A DNA stretch of 64,000 nt from Crossaster papposus (taxonomy: Eukaryota > Echinodermata > Asteroidea > Velatida > Solasteridae), in contig JBAIAA010000009.1 of the NCBI GenBank assembly GCA_037893245.1, forward strand, positions 682,001 to 746,000, written 5' to 3'. The translations under genes were made by a program, and so were the position numbers. Below the pieces are notes generated by a model that saw nothing but the letters and a program-made list of their open reading frames with translations, ran no database searches and was not told where the DNA came from. Shown here one piece after another: positions 39,901-53,744 of the stretch. How positions within the stretch are numbered: the first letter of the stretch is position 1; every line of letters starts with the position of its first letter.

Positions 39901-42900
39901 ACGTGTACATACAAACACATCAGAAAACATGGCTGCGAATGAGGATAATGTTCTGGACATATATCTGAGCTGCGAACCTCAACGTTGTTCGAGAATGAAG
40001 AAACACTAACCAGCTCGACATCTGAGCCAAAATATTGCCAAATTTCACACTGGAACAAACCTAAACTGAGAGACTCATGCGTCAGGACACTGGCGGCAAA
40101 TGCCTATGTGGCACTACACGTGTACATGCAAACACATCAGAAAACATGGCTGCGAATGAGGATATTTTTCTCGACATATATCTGAGCTGCGAGCCTCAAC
40201 GTTGTTCGAGAATGAAGAGACACTCACAAGCTCGACATCCGAGCCAAAATATTGCCAAATTTCTCACTGAAAAAAAAACCAAACTGTGAGACTCATGCTT
40301 CTGGACACTGGTGACATGATAATGTTGTCGACATGTATCTGAGCTGCGAACCTCAACGTTGTTCGAGAATGAAGAGACGCTCACCAGCTCGACATCTAAG
40401 CCAAAATATTGCCAAATTTCTCACTGGAACAAACCTAAACTGAGAGACTCATGCGTCCGGACACTGGCGGCATATGCCTATGTGGCACTACACGTGTACA
40501 TGCAAACACATCAGAAAACATGGCTGCGAATGAGGATATTTTCTCGACATATATCTCAGCTGCGAGCCTCAACGTTGTTCGAGAATGAAGAGACACTCAC
40601 AAGCTCGACAACCGAGCCAAAATATTGCCAAATTTCTCACTGGCAAAAAAACCAAACTGTGAGACTCATGCTTCTGGACACTGGTGACATGATAATGTTC
40701 TCAACATGTATCTGAGCTGCGAACCTCAACGTTGTTCGAGAATGAAGAGACACTCACCAGCTCGACATCTGAGCCAAAATATTGCCAAATTTGTCACTGG
40801 AACAAACATAAACTCAGAGACTCATGCGTCAGGACACTGGCGGCATATGCCTATATGGCACTACACGTGCACATACAAACACATCAGAAAACATGGCTGC
40901 GAATGAGGTTATTTTTCTCGACATGTATCTGAGCTGCGAACCTCAACGTTGTTCGAGATTATAGAGACACTCATCAGCTCGACATCTGAGCCAAAATATT
41001 GCCAAATGTCTCACTGGAACAAACCTAAACTGAGAGACTCATGCGTCAGGACACTGGCGGCATATGCCTATGTGGCACTACACGTGTACATACAAACACA
41101 TCAGAAAACATGGCTGCGAATGAGGATAATGTTCTCGACATATATCTGAGCTGCGAACCTCAACGTTGTTCGAGAATGAAGAAACACTAACCAGCTCGAC
41201 ATCTGAGCCAAAATATTGCCAAATTTCACACTGGAACAAACCTAAACTGAGAGACTCATGCGGTAGGACACTGGCGGCATATGCCTATGTGGCACTACAC
41301 GTGTACATGCAAACACATCAGAAAACGTGGCTGCGAATGAGGATATTTTTCTCGACATATATCTGAGCTGCGAGCCTCAACGTTGTTCGAGAATGAAGAG
41401 ACATTCACCACCTCGACATCTGAGCTAACATATCGCCAAAATTCTCACCGGAAGAGACCAAAACTTTGAGACACATGCGTCAGGACACTGGCGGCATATG
41501 CCTATGTGGCACTACACGTGTACATACAAACACATCAGAAAACATGGCTGCGAATGAGGATATTTTTCTCGACATATATCTGAGCTGCGAGCCTCAACGT
41601 TGTTCGAGATTATAGAGACACTCACCAGCTCGACATCCGAGCCAAAATATTGCCAAATTTCTCACTGGAACAAACCTAAACTGAGAGACTCATGCGTCAG
41701 GACACTGGCGGCATATGCCTATGTGGCACTACACGTGTACATACAAACACATCAGAAAACATGGCTGCGAATGAGGATAATGTTCTGGACATATATCTGA
41801 GCTGCGAACCTCAACGTTGTTCGAGAATGAAGAAACACTAACCAGCTCGACATCTGAGCCAAAATATTGCCAAATTTCACACTGGAACAAACCTAAACTG
41901 AGAGACTCATGCGTCAGGACACTGGCGGCAAATGCCTATGTGGCACTACACGTGTACATGCAAACACATCAGAAAACATGGCTGCGAATGAGGATATTTT
42001 TCTCGACATATATCTGAGCTGCGAGCCTCAACGTTGTTCGAGAATGAAGAGACACTCACAAGCTCGACATCCGAGCCAAAATATTGCCAAATTTCTCACT
42101 GAAAAAACAAACAAACTGTGAGACTCATGCTTCTGGACACTGGTGACATGATAATGTTCTCGACATGTATCTGAGCTGCGAACCTCAACGTTGTTCGAGA
42201 ATGAAGAGACACTCATCAGCTCGACATCTGAGCCAAAATATTGCCAACTTTCTCACTGGAACAAACCTAAACTGAGAGACTCATGGGTCAGGACACTGGC
42301 GGCATATGCCTATGTGGCACTACACGTGTACATACAAACACATCAGAAAACATGGCTGCGAATGAGGATATTTTTCTCGACATATATCTGAGCTGCGAAC
42401 CTCAACGTTGTTCGAGAATAGAGAGACACTAACCAGCTCGACATCCGAGCCAAAATATTGCCAAATTTCTCACTGGAACAAACCTAAGCTGAGAGACTCA
42501 TGCGTCAGGATACTGGCGGCATAGGCCTATTTGGCAATACACGTGTACATACATACACATCAGAAAACATGGCTGCGAATGAGGATAATGTTCTCGACAT
42601 ATATCTGAGCTGCGAACCTCAACGTTGTTCGAGAATGAGGAGACACTCACCAGCTCGACATCTGAGCCAAAATATTGCCAAATTTCTCACTGGAACAAAC
42701 CTAAACTGAGAGACTCATGCGTCAGGACACTGGCGGCATATGCCTATGTGGCAATACACGTGTACATACAAACACATCAGAAAACATGCCTGCAAATGCG
42801 GATATTTTTCTCGACATATATCTGAGCTGCGAACCTCAACGTTGTTGGAGAATGAAGAGACATTCACCACCTCCACATCTGAGCTAACATATCGCCAAAA

Positions 42901-44585
42901 TTCTCACCGGAAGAGACCAAAACTTTGAGACACATGCGTCAGGACAATGGCGGCATAGGCCTATGCGGCAATACACGTGTACACGCATAAACATAAGAAA
43001 ACATGGCTGCGAATGAGGATAATTTTATGAACTTATATCTGAGCTGCGAACCTCAACGTTGTTCGAGAATGAAGAGACACTAACCAGCTCGACATCTGAG
43101 CCAAAATATTGCCAAATTTCTCACTGGAACAAACCTAAACTGAGAGACTCATGCGTCAGGACACTGGCGGCATATGCCTATGTGGCACTACACGTGTACA
43201 TGCAAACACATCAGAAAACATGGCTGCGAATGAGGATATTTTTCTCGACATATATCTGAGCTGCGAGCCTCAACGTTGTTCGAGAATGAAGAGACACTCA
43301 CAAGCTCGACATCCGAGCCAAAATATTGCCAAATTTCTCACTGAAAAAAACACCAAACTGTGAGACTCATGCTTCTGGACACTGGTGACATGATAATGTT
43401 CTCGACATATATCTGAGCTGCGAACCTCAACGTTGTTCGAGAATGAGGAGACACTCACCAGCTCGACATCCGAGCCAAAATATTACCAAATTTCTCACTG
43501 GAAAAAACCCAAACTGAGAGACTCATGCGTCAGGATACTGGCGGCATAGGCCTATGTGGCAATACACGTGTACAAACATACACATCAGAAAACATGGCTG
43601 CGAATGCGGATAATGTTCTCGACATATATCTGAGCTGCGAACCTCAACGTTGTTCGAGAATGAAGAGACACTCACCAACTCGACATTTGGGCCAAAATAT
43701 TGCAAAATTTCTCACTGGAACAAACCTAAACTGAGAGACTCATGCGTCAGGACACTGGCGGCATATGCCTATGTGGCAATACACGTGTACATACATACGC
43801 ATCAGAAAACATGGCTGCGAATGAGGATAATGTTCTCGACATATATCTGAGCTGCGAACCTCAACGTTGTTCGAGAATGAAGAGACACTAACCAGCTCGA
43901 CATCTGAGCCAAAATATTGCCAAATTTCTCACTGGAACAAACCTAAACTGAGAGACTCATGCGTCAGGACACTGGCGGCATATGCCTATGTGGCAATACA
44001 CGTGTACATACATACGCATCAGAAAACATGGCTGCGAATGAGGATAATGTTCTCGACATATATCTGAGCTGCGAACCTCAACGTTGTTCGAGAATGAAGA
44101 GACACTCACCAGCTCGACATCTGAGCCAAAATATTGCCAAATTTCTCACTGGAAAAAAAACACCAAACTGTGAGACTCATGCTTCTGGACACTGGTGACA
44201 TGATAATGTTCTCGACATGTATCTGAGCTGCGAACCTCAACGTTGTTCGAGAATGAAGAGACACTCATCAGCTCGACATCTGAGCCAAAATATTGCCAAA
44301 TTTCTCACTGGAACAAACCTAAACTGAGAGACTCATGCGTCAGGATACTGGCGGCATAGGCCTATGTGGCAATACACGTGTACATACATACACATCAGAA
44401 AACATGGCTGCGAATGAGGATAATGTTCTCGACATATATCTGAGCTGCGAACCTCAACGTTGTTCGAGAATGAGGAGACACTCACCAGCTCGATATCTGA
44501 GCCAAAATATTGCCAAATTTCTCACTGGAACAAACCTAAACTGAGAGACTCATGCGTCAGGACACTGGCGGCATATGCCTATGTG
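34620..44585 (+). repeat. Right copy of the 9.95-kb near-identical segment
   Basis: This is the partner of about 19600-29565 at an offset of 15021 bp. Its left edge falls at the same place as the junction of the 2326-bp tandem duplication near 34.62 kb, so one exchange could account for both. At the right edge the sequence passes into units that match about 50.08 kb instead. Confidence 0.88.
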
Positions 44586-47500
44586 GCAATACACGTGTAC
44601 ATACATACACATCAGAAAACATGGCTGCGAATGAGGATAATGTTCTCGACATATATCTGAGCTGCGAACCTCAACGTTGTTGGAGAATGAAGAGACATTC
44701 CCCACCTCCACATCTGAGCTAACATATCGCCAACATTCTCACCGGAAGAGACCAAAACTTTGAGCCACATGCGTCAGGACACTGGCGGCATAGGCCTATG
44801 CGGCAATACACGTGTACACGCATAAACATAAGAAAACATGGCTGCGAATGAGGATAATTTTATGAACTTATATCTGAGCTGTGAACCTCAACGTTGTTCG
44901 AGAATGAAGAGACACTCACCAGCTCGACATCTGAGCCAAAATATTACCAAATTTCCCACTGGAAAAAAACCAAACTGAGAGACTCATGCGTCAGGATACT
45001 GGCGGCATAGGCCTATGTGGCAATACACGTGTACAAACATACACATCCGAAAACATGGCTGCGAATGAGGATAATGTTCTCGACATATATCTGAGCTGCG
45101 AACCTCAACGTTGTTTGAGAATGAAGAGACACTCACCAGCTCGACATTTGAGCCAAAATATTGCAAAATTTCTCACTGGAACAAACCTAAACTGAGAGAC
45201 TCATGCGTCAGGACACTGGCGGCATATGCCTATGTGGCAATACACGTGTACATACATACGCATCAGAAAACATGGCTGCGAATGAGGATAATGTTCTCGA
45301 CATATATCTGAGCTGCGAACCTCAACGTTGTTCGAGAATGAAGAGACACTCACCAGCTTGACATCTAAGCCACAATATTGCCAAATTCCTCACTGGAAAA
45401 AAAACCAAACTGTGAGACTCATGCTTCTGGACACTGGTGACATGATAATGTTCTCGACATGTATCTGAGCTGCGAACCTCAACGTTGTTCGAGAATGAAG
45501 AGACACTCATCAGCTCGACATCTGAGCCAAAATATTGCCAAATTTCTCACTGGAACAAACCTAAACTGAGAGACTCATGCGTCAGGATACTGGCGGCATA
45601 GGCCTATGTGGCACTACACGTGTACATGCAAACACATCAGAAAACATGGCTGCGAATGATGATATTTTTCTCGACATATATTTGAGCTGCGAGCCTCAAC
45701 GTTGATCGAGAATGAAGAGACACTCACAAGCTCGCCATCCGAGCCAAAATATTGCCAAATTTCTCACTGGAAAAAAAAACCAAACTGTGAGACTCAAGCT
45801 TCTGGACACTGGTGACATGATAATGTTCTCGACATGTATCTGAGCTGCGAACCTCAACGTTGTTCGAGAATGAAGAGACACTCATCAGCTCGACATCTGA
45901 GCCAAAATATTGCCAAATTTCTCACTGGAACAAACCTAAACTGAGAGACTCATGCGTCCGGACACTGGCGGCATATGCCTATGTGGCACTACACGTGTAC
46001 ATGCAAACACATCAGAAAACATGGCTGCGAATGAGGATATTTTCTCGACATATATCTCAGCTGCGAGCCTCAACGTTGTTCGAGAATGAAGAGACACTCA
46101 CAAGCTCGACAACCGAGCCAAAATATTGCCAAATTTCTCACTGGCAAAAAAACCAAACTGTGAGACTCATGCTTCTGGACACTGGTGACATGATAATGTT
46201 CTCAACATGTATCTGAGCTGCGAACCTCAACGTTGTTCGAGAATGAAGAGACACTCACCAGCTCGACATCTGAGCCAAAATATTGCCAAATTTGTCACTG
46301 GAACAAACATAAACTCAGAGACTCATGCGTCAGGACACTGGCGGCATATGCCTATATGGCACTACACGTGCACATACAAACACATCAGAAAACATGGCTG
46401 CGAATGAGGATATTTTTCTCGACATGTATCTGAGCTGCGAACCTCAACGTTGTTCGAGATTATAGAGACACTCATCAGCTCGACATCTGAGCCAAAATAT
46501 TGCCAAATTTCTCACTGGAACAAACCTAAACTGAGAGACTCATGCGTCAGGACACTGGCGGCATATGCCTATGTGGCACTACACGTGTACATACAAACAC
46601 ATCAGAAAACATGGCTGCGAATGAGGATAATGTTCTCGACATATATCTGAGCTGCGAACCTCAACGTTGTTCGAGAATGAAGAAACACTAACCAGCTCGA
46701 CATCTGAGCCAAAATATTGCCAAATTTCACACTGGAACAAACCTAAACTGAGAGACTCATGCGGCAGGACACTGGCGGCATATGCCTATGTGGCACTACA
46801 CGTGTACATGCAAACACATCAGAAAACGTGGCTGCGAATGAGGATATTTTTCTCGACATATATCTGAGCTGCGAGCCTCAACGTTGTTCGAGAATGAAGA
46901 GACATTCACCACCTCGACATCTGAGCTAACATATCGCCAAAATTCTCACCGGAAGAGACCAAAACTTTGAGACACATGCGTCAGGACACTGGCGGCATAT
47001 GCCTATGTGGCACTACACGTGTACATACAAACACATCAGAAAACATGGCTGCGAATGAGGATATTTTTCTCGACATATATCTGAGCTGCGAGCCTCAACG
47101 TTGTTCGAGATTATAGAGACACTCACCAGCTCGACATCCGAGCCAAAATATTGCCAAATTTCTCACTGGAACAAACCTAAACTGAGAGACTCATGCGTCA
47201 GGACACTGGCGGCATATGCCTATGTGGCACTACACGTGTACATACAAACACATCAGAAAACATGGCTGCGAATGAGGATAATGTTCTGGACATATATCTG
47301 AGCTGCGAACCTCAACGTTGTTCGAGAATGAAGAAACACTAACCAGCTCGACATCTGAGCCAAAATATTGCCAAATTTCACACTGGAACAAACCTAAACT
47401 GAGAGACTCATGCGTCAGGACACTGGCGGCAAATGCCTATGTGGCACTACACGTGTACATGCAAACACATCAGAAAACATGGCTGCGAATGAGGATATTT

Positions 47501-50497
47501 TTCTCGACATATATCTGAGCTGCGAGCCTCAACGTTGTTCGAGAATGAAGAGACACTCACAAGCTCGACATCCGAGCCAAAATATTGCCAAATTTCTCAC
47601 TGAAAAAACAAACAAACTGTGAGACTCATGCTTCTGGACACTGGTGACATGATAATGTTCTCGACATGTATCTGAGCTGCGAACCTCAACGTTGTTCGAG
47701 AATGAAGAGACACTCATCAGCTCGACATCTGAGCCAAAATATTGCCAACTTTCTCACTGGAACAAACCTAAACTGAGAGACTCATGGGTCAGGACACTGG
47801 CGGCATATGCCTATGTGGCACTACACGTGTACATACAAACACATCAGAAAACATGGCTGCGAATGAGGATATTTTTCTCGACATATATCTGAGCTGCGAA
47901 CCTCAACGTTGTTCGAGAATAGAGAGACACTAACCAGCTCGACATCCGAGCCAAAATATTGCCAAATTTCTCACTGGAACAAACCTAAGCTGAGAGACTC
48001 ATGCGTCAGGATACTGGCGGCATAGGCCTATTTGGCAATACACGTGTACATACATACACATCAGAAAACATGGCTGCGAATGAGGATAATGTTCTCGACA
48101 TATATCTGAGCTGCGAACCTCAACGTTGTTCGAGAATGAAGAGACACTCACCAGCTCGACATCTGAGCCAAAATATTCCCAAATTTCTCACGGGAACAAA
48201 CCTAAACTGAGAGACTCATGCGTCAGGACACTGCCGGCATATGCCTATGTTGCAATACACGTGTACATACAAACACATCAGAAAACATGCCTGCAAATGC
48301 GGATATTTTTCTCGACATATATCTGAGCTGCGAACCTCAACGTTGTTGGAGAATGAAGAGACATTCACCACCTCCACATCTGAGCTAACATATCGCCAAA
48401 ATTCTCACCGGAAGAGACCAAAACTTTGAGACACATGCGTCAGGACAATGGCGGCATAGGCCTATGCGGCAATACACGTGTACACGCATAAACATAAGAA
48501 AACATGGCTGCGAATGAGGATAATTTTATGAACTTATATCTGAGCTGCGAACCTCAACGTTGTTCGAGAATGAAGAGACACTAACCAGCTCGACATCTGA
48601 GCCAAAATATTGCCAAATTTCTCACTGGAACAAACCTAAACTGAGAGACTCATGCGTCAGGACACTGGCGGCATATGCCTATGTGGCACTACACGTGTAC
48701 ATGCAAACACATCAGAAAACATGGCTGCGAATGAGGATATTTTTCTCGACATATATCTGAGCTGCGAGCCTCAACGTTGTTCGAGAATGAAGAGACACTC
48801 ACAAGCTCGACATCCGAGCCAAAATATTGCCAAATTTCTCACTGAAAAAAACACCAAACTGTGAGACTCATGCTTCTGGACACTGGTGACATGATAATGT
48901 TCTCGACATATATCTGAGCTGCGAACCTCAACGTTGTTCGAGAATGAGGAGACACTCACCAGCTCGACATCCGAGCCAAAATATTACCAAATTTCTCACT
49001 GGAAAAAACCCAAACTGAGAGACTCATGCGTCAGGATACTGGCGGCATAGGCCTATGTGGCAATACACGTGTACAAACATACACATCAGAAAACATGGCT
49101 GCGAATGCGGATAATGTTCTCGACATATATCTGAGCTGCGAACCTCAACGTTGTTCGAGAATGAAGAGACACTCACCAACTCGACATTTGGGCCAAAATA
49201 TTGCAAAATTTCTCACTGGAACAAACCTAAACTGAGAGACTCATGCGTCAGGACACTGGCGGCATATGCCTATGTGGCAATACACGTGTACATACATACG
49301 CATCAGAAAACATGGCTGCGAATGAGGATAATGTTCTCGACATATATCTGAGCTGCGAACCTCAACGTTGTTCGAGAATGAAGAGACACTAACCAGCTCG
49401 ACATCTGAGCCAAAATATTGCCAAATTTCTCACTGGAACAAACCTAAACTGAGAGACTCATGCGTCAGGACACTGGCGGCATATGCCTATGTGGCAATAC
49501 ACGTGTACATACATACGCATCAGAAAACATGGCTGCCAATGAGGATAATGTTCTCGACATATATCTGAGCTGCGAACCTCAACGTTGTTCGAGAATGAAG
49601 AGACACTCACCAGCTCGACATCTGAGCCAAAATATTGCCAAATTTCTCACTGGAAAAAAAACACCAAACTGTGAGACTCATGCTTCTGGACACTGGTGAC
49701 ATGATAATGTTCTCGACATGTATCTGAGCTGCGAACCTCAACGTTGTTCGAGAATGAAGAGACACTCATCAGCTCGACATCTGAGCCAAAATATTGCCAA
49801 ATTTCTCACTGGAACAAACCTAAACTGAGAGACTCATGCGTCAGGATACTGGCGGCATAGGCCTATGTGGCAATACACGTGTACATACATACACATCAGA
49901 AAACATGGCTGCGAATGAGGATAATGTTCTCGACATATATCTGAGCTGCGAACCTCAACGTTGTTCGAGAATGAGGAGACACTCACCAGCTCGATATCTG
50001 AGCCAAAATATTGCCAAATTTCTCACTGGAACAAACCTAAACTGAGAGACTCATGCGTCAGGACACTGGCGGCATATGCCTATGTGGCAATACACGTGTA
50101 CATACATACACATCAGAAAACATGGCTGCGAATGAGGATAATGTTCTCGACATATATCTGAGCTGCGAACCTCAACGTTGTTGGAGAATGAAGAGACATT
50201 CCCCACCTCCACATCTGAGCTAACATATCGCCAACATTCTCACCGGAAGAGACCAAAACTTTGAGCCACATGCGTCAGGACACTGGCGGCATAGGCCTAT
50301 GCGGCAATACACGTGTACACGCATAAACATAAGAAAACATGGCTGCGAATGAGGATAATTTTATGAACTTATATCTGAGCTGTGAACCTCAACGTTGTTC
50401 GAGAATGAAGAGACACTCACCAGCTCGACATCTGAGCCAAAATATTACCAAATTTCTCACTGGAAAAAAACCAAACTGAGAGACTCATGCGTCAGGA
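40420..50497 (+). repeat. Two 5501-bp offset copies of a 4.6-kb segment
   Basis: About 40.42-44.99 kb matches about 45.92-50.49 kb at a constant offset of 5501 bp. Shared private variants include ctatatggcactac, gcctatttggcaat, tgcaaatgcggat, acaatggcggc, caccaactcgacatttggg, cattccccacctcc and gagccacatgcg. The left boundary lies between the gcgttcacc-side mismatch near 40372 (gacgctcacc versus gacactcatc) and the shared gtccgg near 40458. On the right the second copy runs into the 1244-bp tandem duplication. Confidence 0.87.
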
Positions 50498-51741
50498 CAC
50501 TGGCGGCATATGCCTATGTGGCAATACACGTGTACATACATACGCATCAGAAAACATGGCTGCGAATGAGGATAATGTTCTCGACATATATCTGAGCTGC
50601 GAACCTCAACGTTGTTCGAGAATGAAGAGACACTAACCAGCTCGACATCTGAGCCAAAATATTGCCAAATTTCTCACTGGAACAAACCTAAACTGAGAGA
50701 CTCATGCGTCAGGACACTGGCGGCATATGCCTATGTGGCAATACACGTGTACATACATACGCATCAGAAAACATGGCTGCCAATGAGGATAATGTTCTCG
50801 ACATATATCTGAGCTGCGAACCTCAACGTTGTTCGAGAATGAAGAGACACTCACCAGCTCGACATCTGAGCCAAAATATTGCCAAATTTCTCACTGGAAA
50901 AAAAACACCAAACTGTGAGACTCATGCTTCTGGACACTGGTGACATGATAATGTTCTCGACATGTATCTGAGCTGCGAACCTCAACGTTGTTCGAGAATG
51001 AAGAGACACTCATCAGCTCGACATCTGAGCCAAAATATTGCCAAATTTCTCACTGGAACAAACCTAAACTGAGAGACTCATGCGTCAGGATACTGGCGGC
51101 ATAGGCCTATGTGGCAATACACGTGTACATACATACACATCAGAAAACATGGCTGCGAATGAGGATAATGTTCTCGACATATATCTGAGCTGCGAACCTC
51201 AACGTTGTTCGAGAATGAGGAGACACTCACCAGCTCGATATCTGAGCCAAAATATTGCCAAATTTCTCACTGGAACAAACCTAAACTGAGAGACTCATGC
51301 GTCAGGACACTGGCGGCATATGCCTATGTGGCAATACACGTGTACATACATACACATCAGAAAACATGGCTGCGAATGAGGATAATGTTCTCGACATATA
51401 TCTGAGCTGCGAACCTCAACGTTGTTGGAGAATGAAGAGACATTCCCCACCTCCACATCTGAGCTAACATATCGCCAACATTCTCACCGGAAGAGACCAA
51501 AACTTTGAGCCACATGCGTCAGGACACTGGCGGCATAGGCCTATGCGGCAATACACGTGTACACGCATAAACATAAGAAAACATGGCTGCGAATGAGGAT
51601 AATTTTATGAACTTATATCTGAGCTGTGAACCTCAACGTTGTTCGAGAATGAAGAGACACTCACCAGCTCGACATCTGAGCCAAAATATTACCAAATTTC
51701 TCACTGGAAAAAAACCAAACTGAGAGACTCATGCGTCAGGA
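49254..51741 (+). repeat. Tandem 1244-bp higher-order repeat, two copies
   Basis: About 49254-50497 is followed directly by a second copy at about 50498-51741. Both share the private change ggctgccaatgagg (near 49532 and 50776), the A-tract followed by caccaaactg, gctcgatatctgag, cattccccacctcc and gagccacatgcg. The length equals five full units plus one short unit with a long A-tract. The junction is confined to the interval between a diagnostic aaccaaac near 50470 and a diagnostic C at 50498. After the second copy, about 51.73-52.70 kb matches 44.98-45.95 kb at 6745 bp, which equals 5501 plus 1244. Confidence 0.87.
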
Positions 51742-53744
51742 TACTGGCGGCATAGGCCTATGTGGCAATACACGTGTACAAACATACACATCAGAAAACA
51801 TGGCTGCGAATGAGGATAATGTTCTCGACATATATCTGAGCTGCGAACCTCAACGTTGTTTGAGAATGAAGAGACACTCACCAGCTCGACATTTGAGCCA
51901 AAATATTGCAAAATTTCTCACTGGAACAAACCTAAACTGAGAGACTCATGCGTCAGGACACTGGCGGCATATGCCTATGTGGCAATACACGTGTACATAC
52001 ATACGCATCAGAAAACATGGCTGCGAATGAGGATAATGTTCTCGACATATATCTGAGCTGCGAACCTCAACGTTGTTCGAGAATGAAGAGACACTCACCA
52101 GCTTGACATCTAAGCCACAATATTGCCAAATTCCTCACTGGAAAAAAAACCAAACTGTGAGACTCATGCTTCTGGACACTGGTGACATGATAATGTTCTC
52201 GACATGTATCTGAGCTGCGAACCTCAACGTTGTTCGAGAATGAAGAGACACTCATCAGCTCGACATCTGAGCCAAAATATTGCCAAATTTCTCACTGGAA
52301 CAAACCTAAACTGAGAGACTCATGCGTCAGGATACTGGCGGCATAGGCCTATGTGGCACTACACGTGTACATGCAAACACATCAGAAAACATGGCTGCGA
52401 ATGATGATATTTTTCTCGACATATATTTGAGCTGCGAGCCTCAACGTTGATCGAGAATGAAGAGACACTCACAAGCTCGCCATCCGAGCCAAAATATTGC
52501 CAAATTTCTCACTGGAAAAAAAAACCAAACTGTGAGACTCAAGCTTCTGGACACTGGTGACATGATAATGTTCTCGACATGTATCTGAGCTGCGAACCTC
52601 AACGTTGTTCGAGAATGAAGAGACACTCATCAGCTCGACATCTGAGCCAAAATATTGCCAAATTTCTCACTGGAACAAACCTAAACTGAGAGACTCATGC
52701 GTCAGGACACTGGCGGCATATGCCTATGTGGCACTACACGTGTACATACAAACACATCAGAAAACATGGCTGCGAATGAGGATATTTTTCTCGACATATA
52801 TCTGAGCTGCGAGCCTCAACGTTGTTCGAGATTATAGAGACACTCACCAGCTCGACATCCGAGCCAAAAAATTGCCAAATTTCTCACTGGAAAAAATCCA
52901 AACTGAGAGACTCATTCGTCAGGATACTGGCGGCATAGGTCTATGTGGCAATACACGTGTACATACATACACATCAGAAAACATGGCTGCGAATGAGGAT
53001 AATGTTCTCGACATATATCTGAGCTGCGAACCTCAACGTTGTTCGAGAATGAGGAGACACTCACCAGCTCGACATCTGAGCCAAAATATTGCCAAATTTC
53101 TCACTGGAACAAACCTAAACTGAGAGACTCATGCGTCAGGATACTGGCGGCATAGGCCTATGTGGCACTGCACGTGTACATGCAAACACATCAGAAAACA
53201 TGGCTGCGAATGATGATATTTTTCTCGACATATATCTGAGCTGCGAGCCTCAACGTTGATCGAGAATGAAGAGACACTCACAAACTCGACATCCGAGCCA
53301 AAATATTGCCAAATTTCTCACTGGAAAAACAAACAAACTGTGAGACTCAAGCTTCTGGACACTGGTGACATGATAATGTTCTCGACATGTATCTGAGCTG
53401 CGAACCTCAATGTTGTTCGAGAATGAAGAGACACTCATCAGCTCGACATCTGAGCCAAAATATTGCCAAATTTATCACTGAAACAAACCTAAACTGAGAG
53501 ACTCATGCGTCAGGACACTGGCGGCATATGCCTATGTGGCACTACACGTGGACATACAAACACATCAGAAAACATGGCTGCGAATGAGGATATTTTACTC
53601 GACATATATCTGAGCTGCGAGCCTCAACGTTGTTCGAGATTATAGAGACACTCACCAGCTCGACATCCGAGCGAAAATATTGCCAAATTTCTCACTGGAA
53701 AAAACCCAAACTGAGAGACTCATGCGTCAGGATACTGGCGGCAT

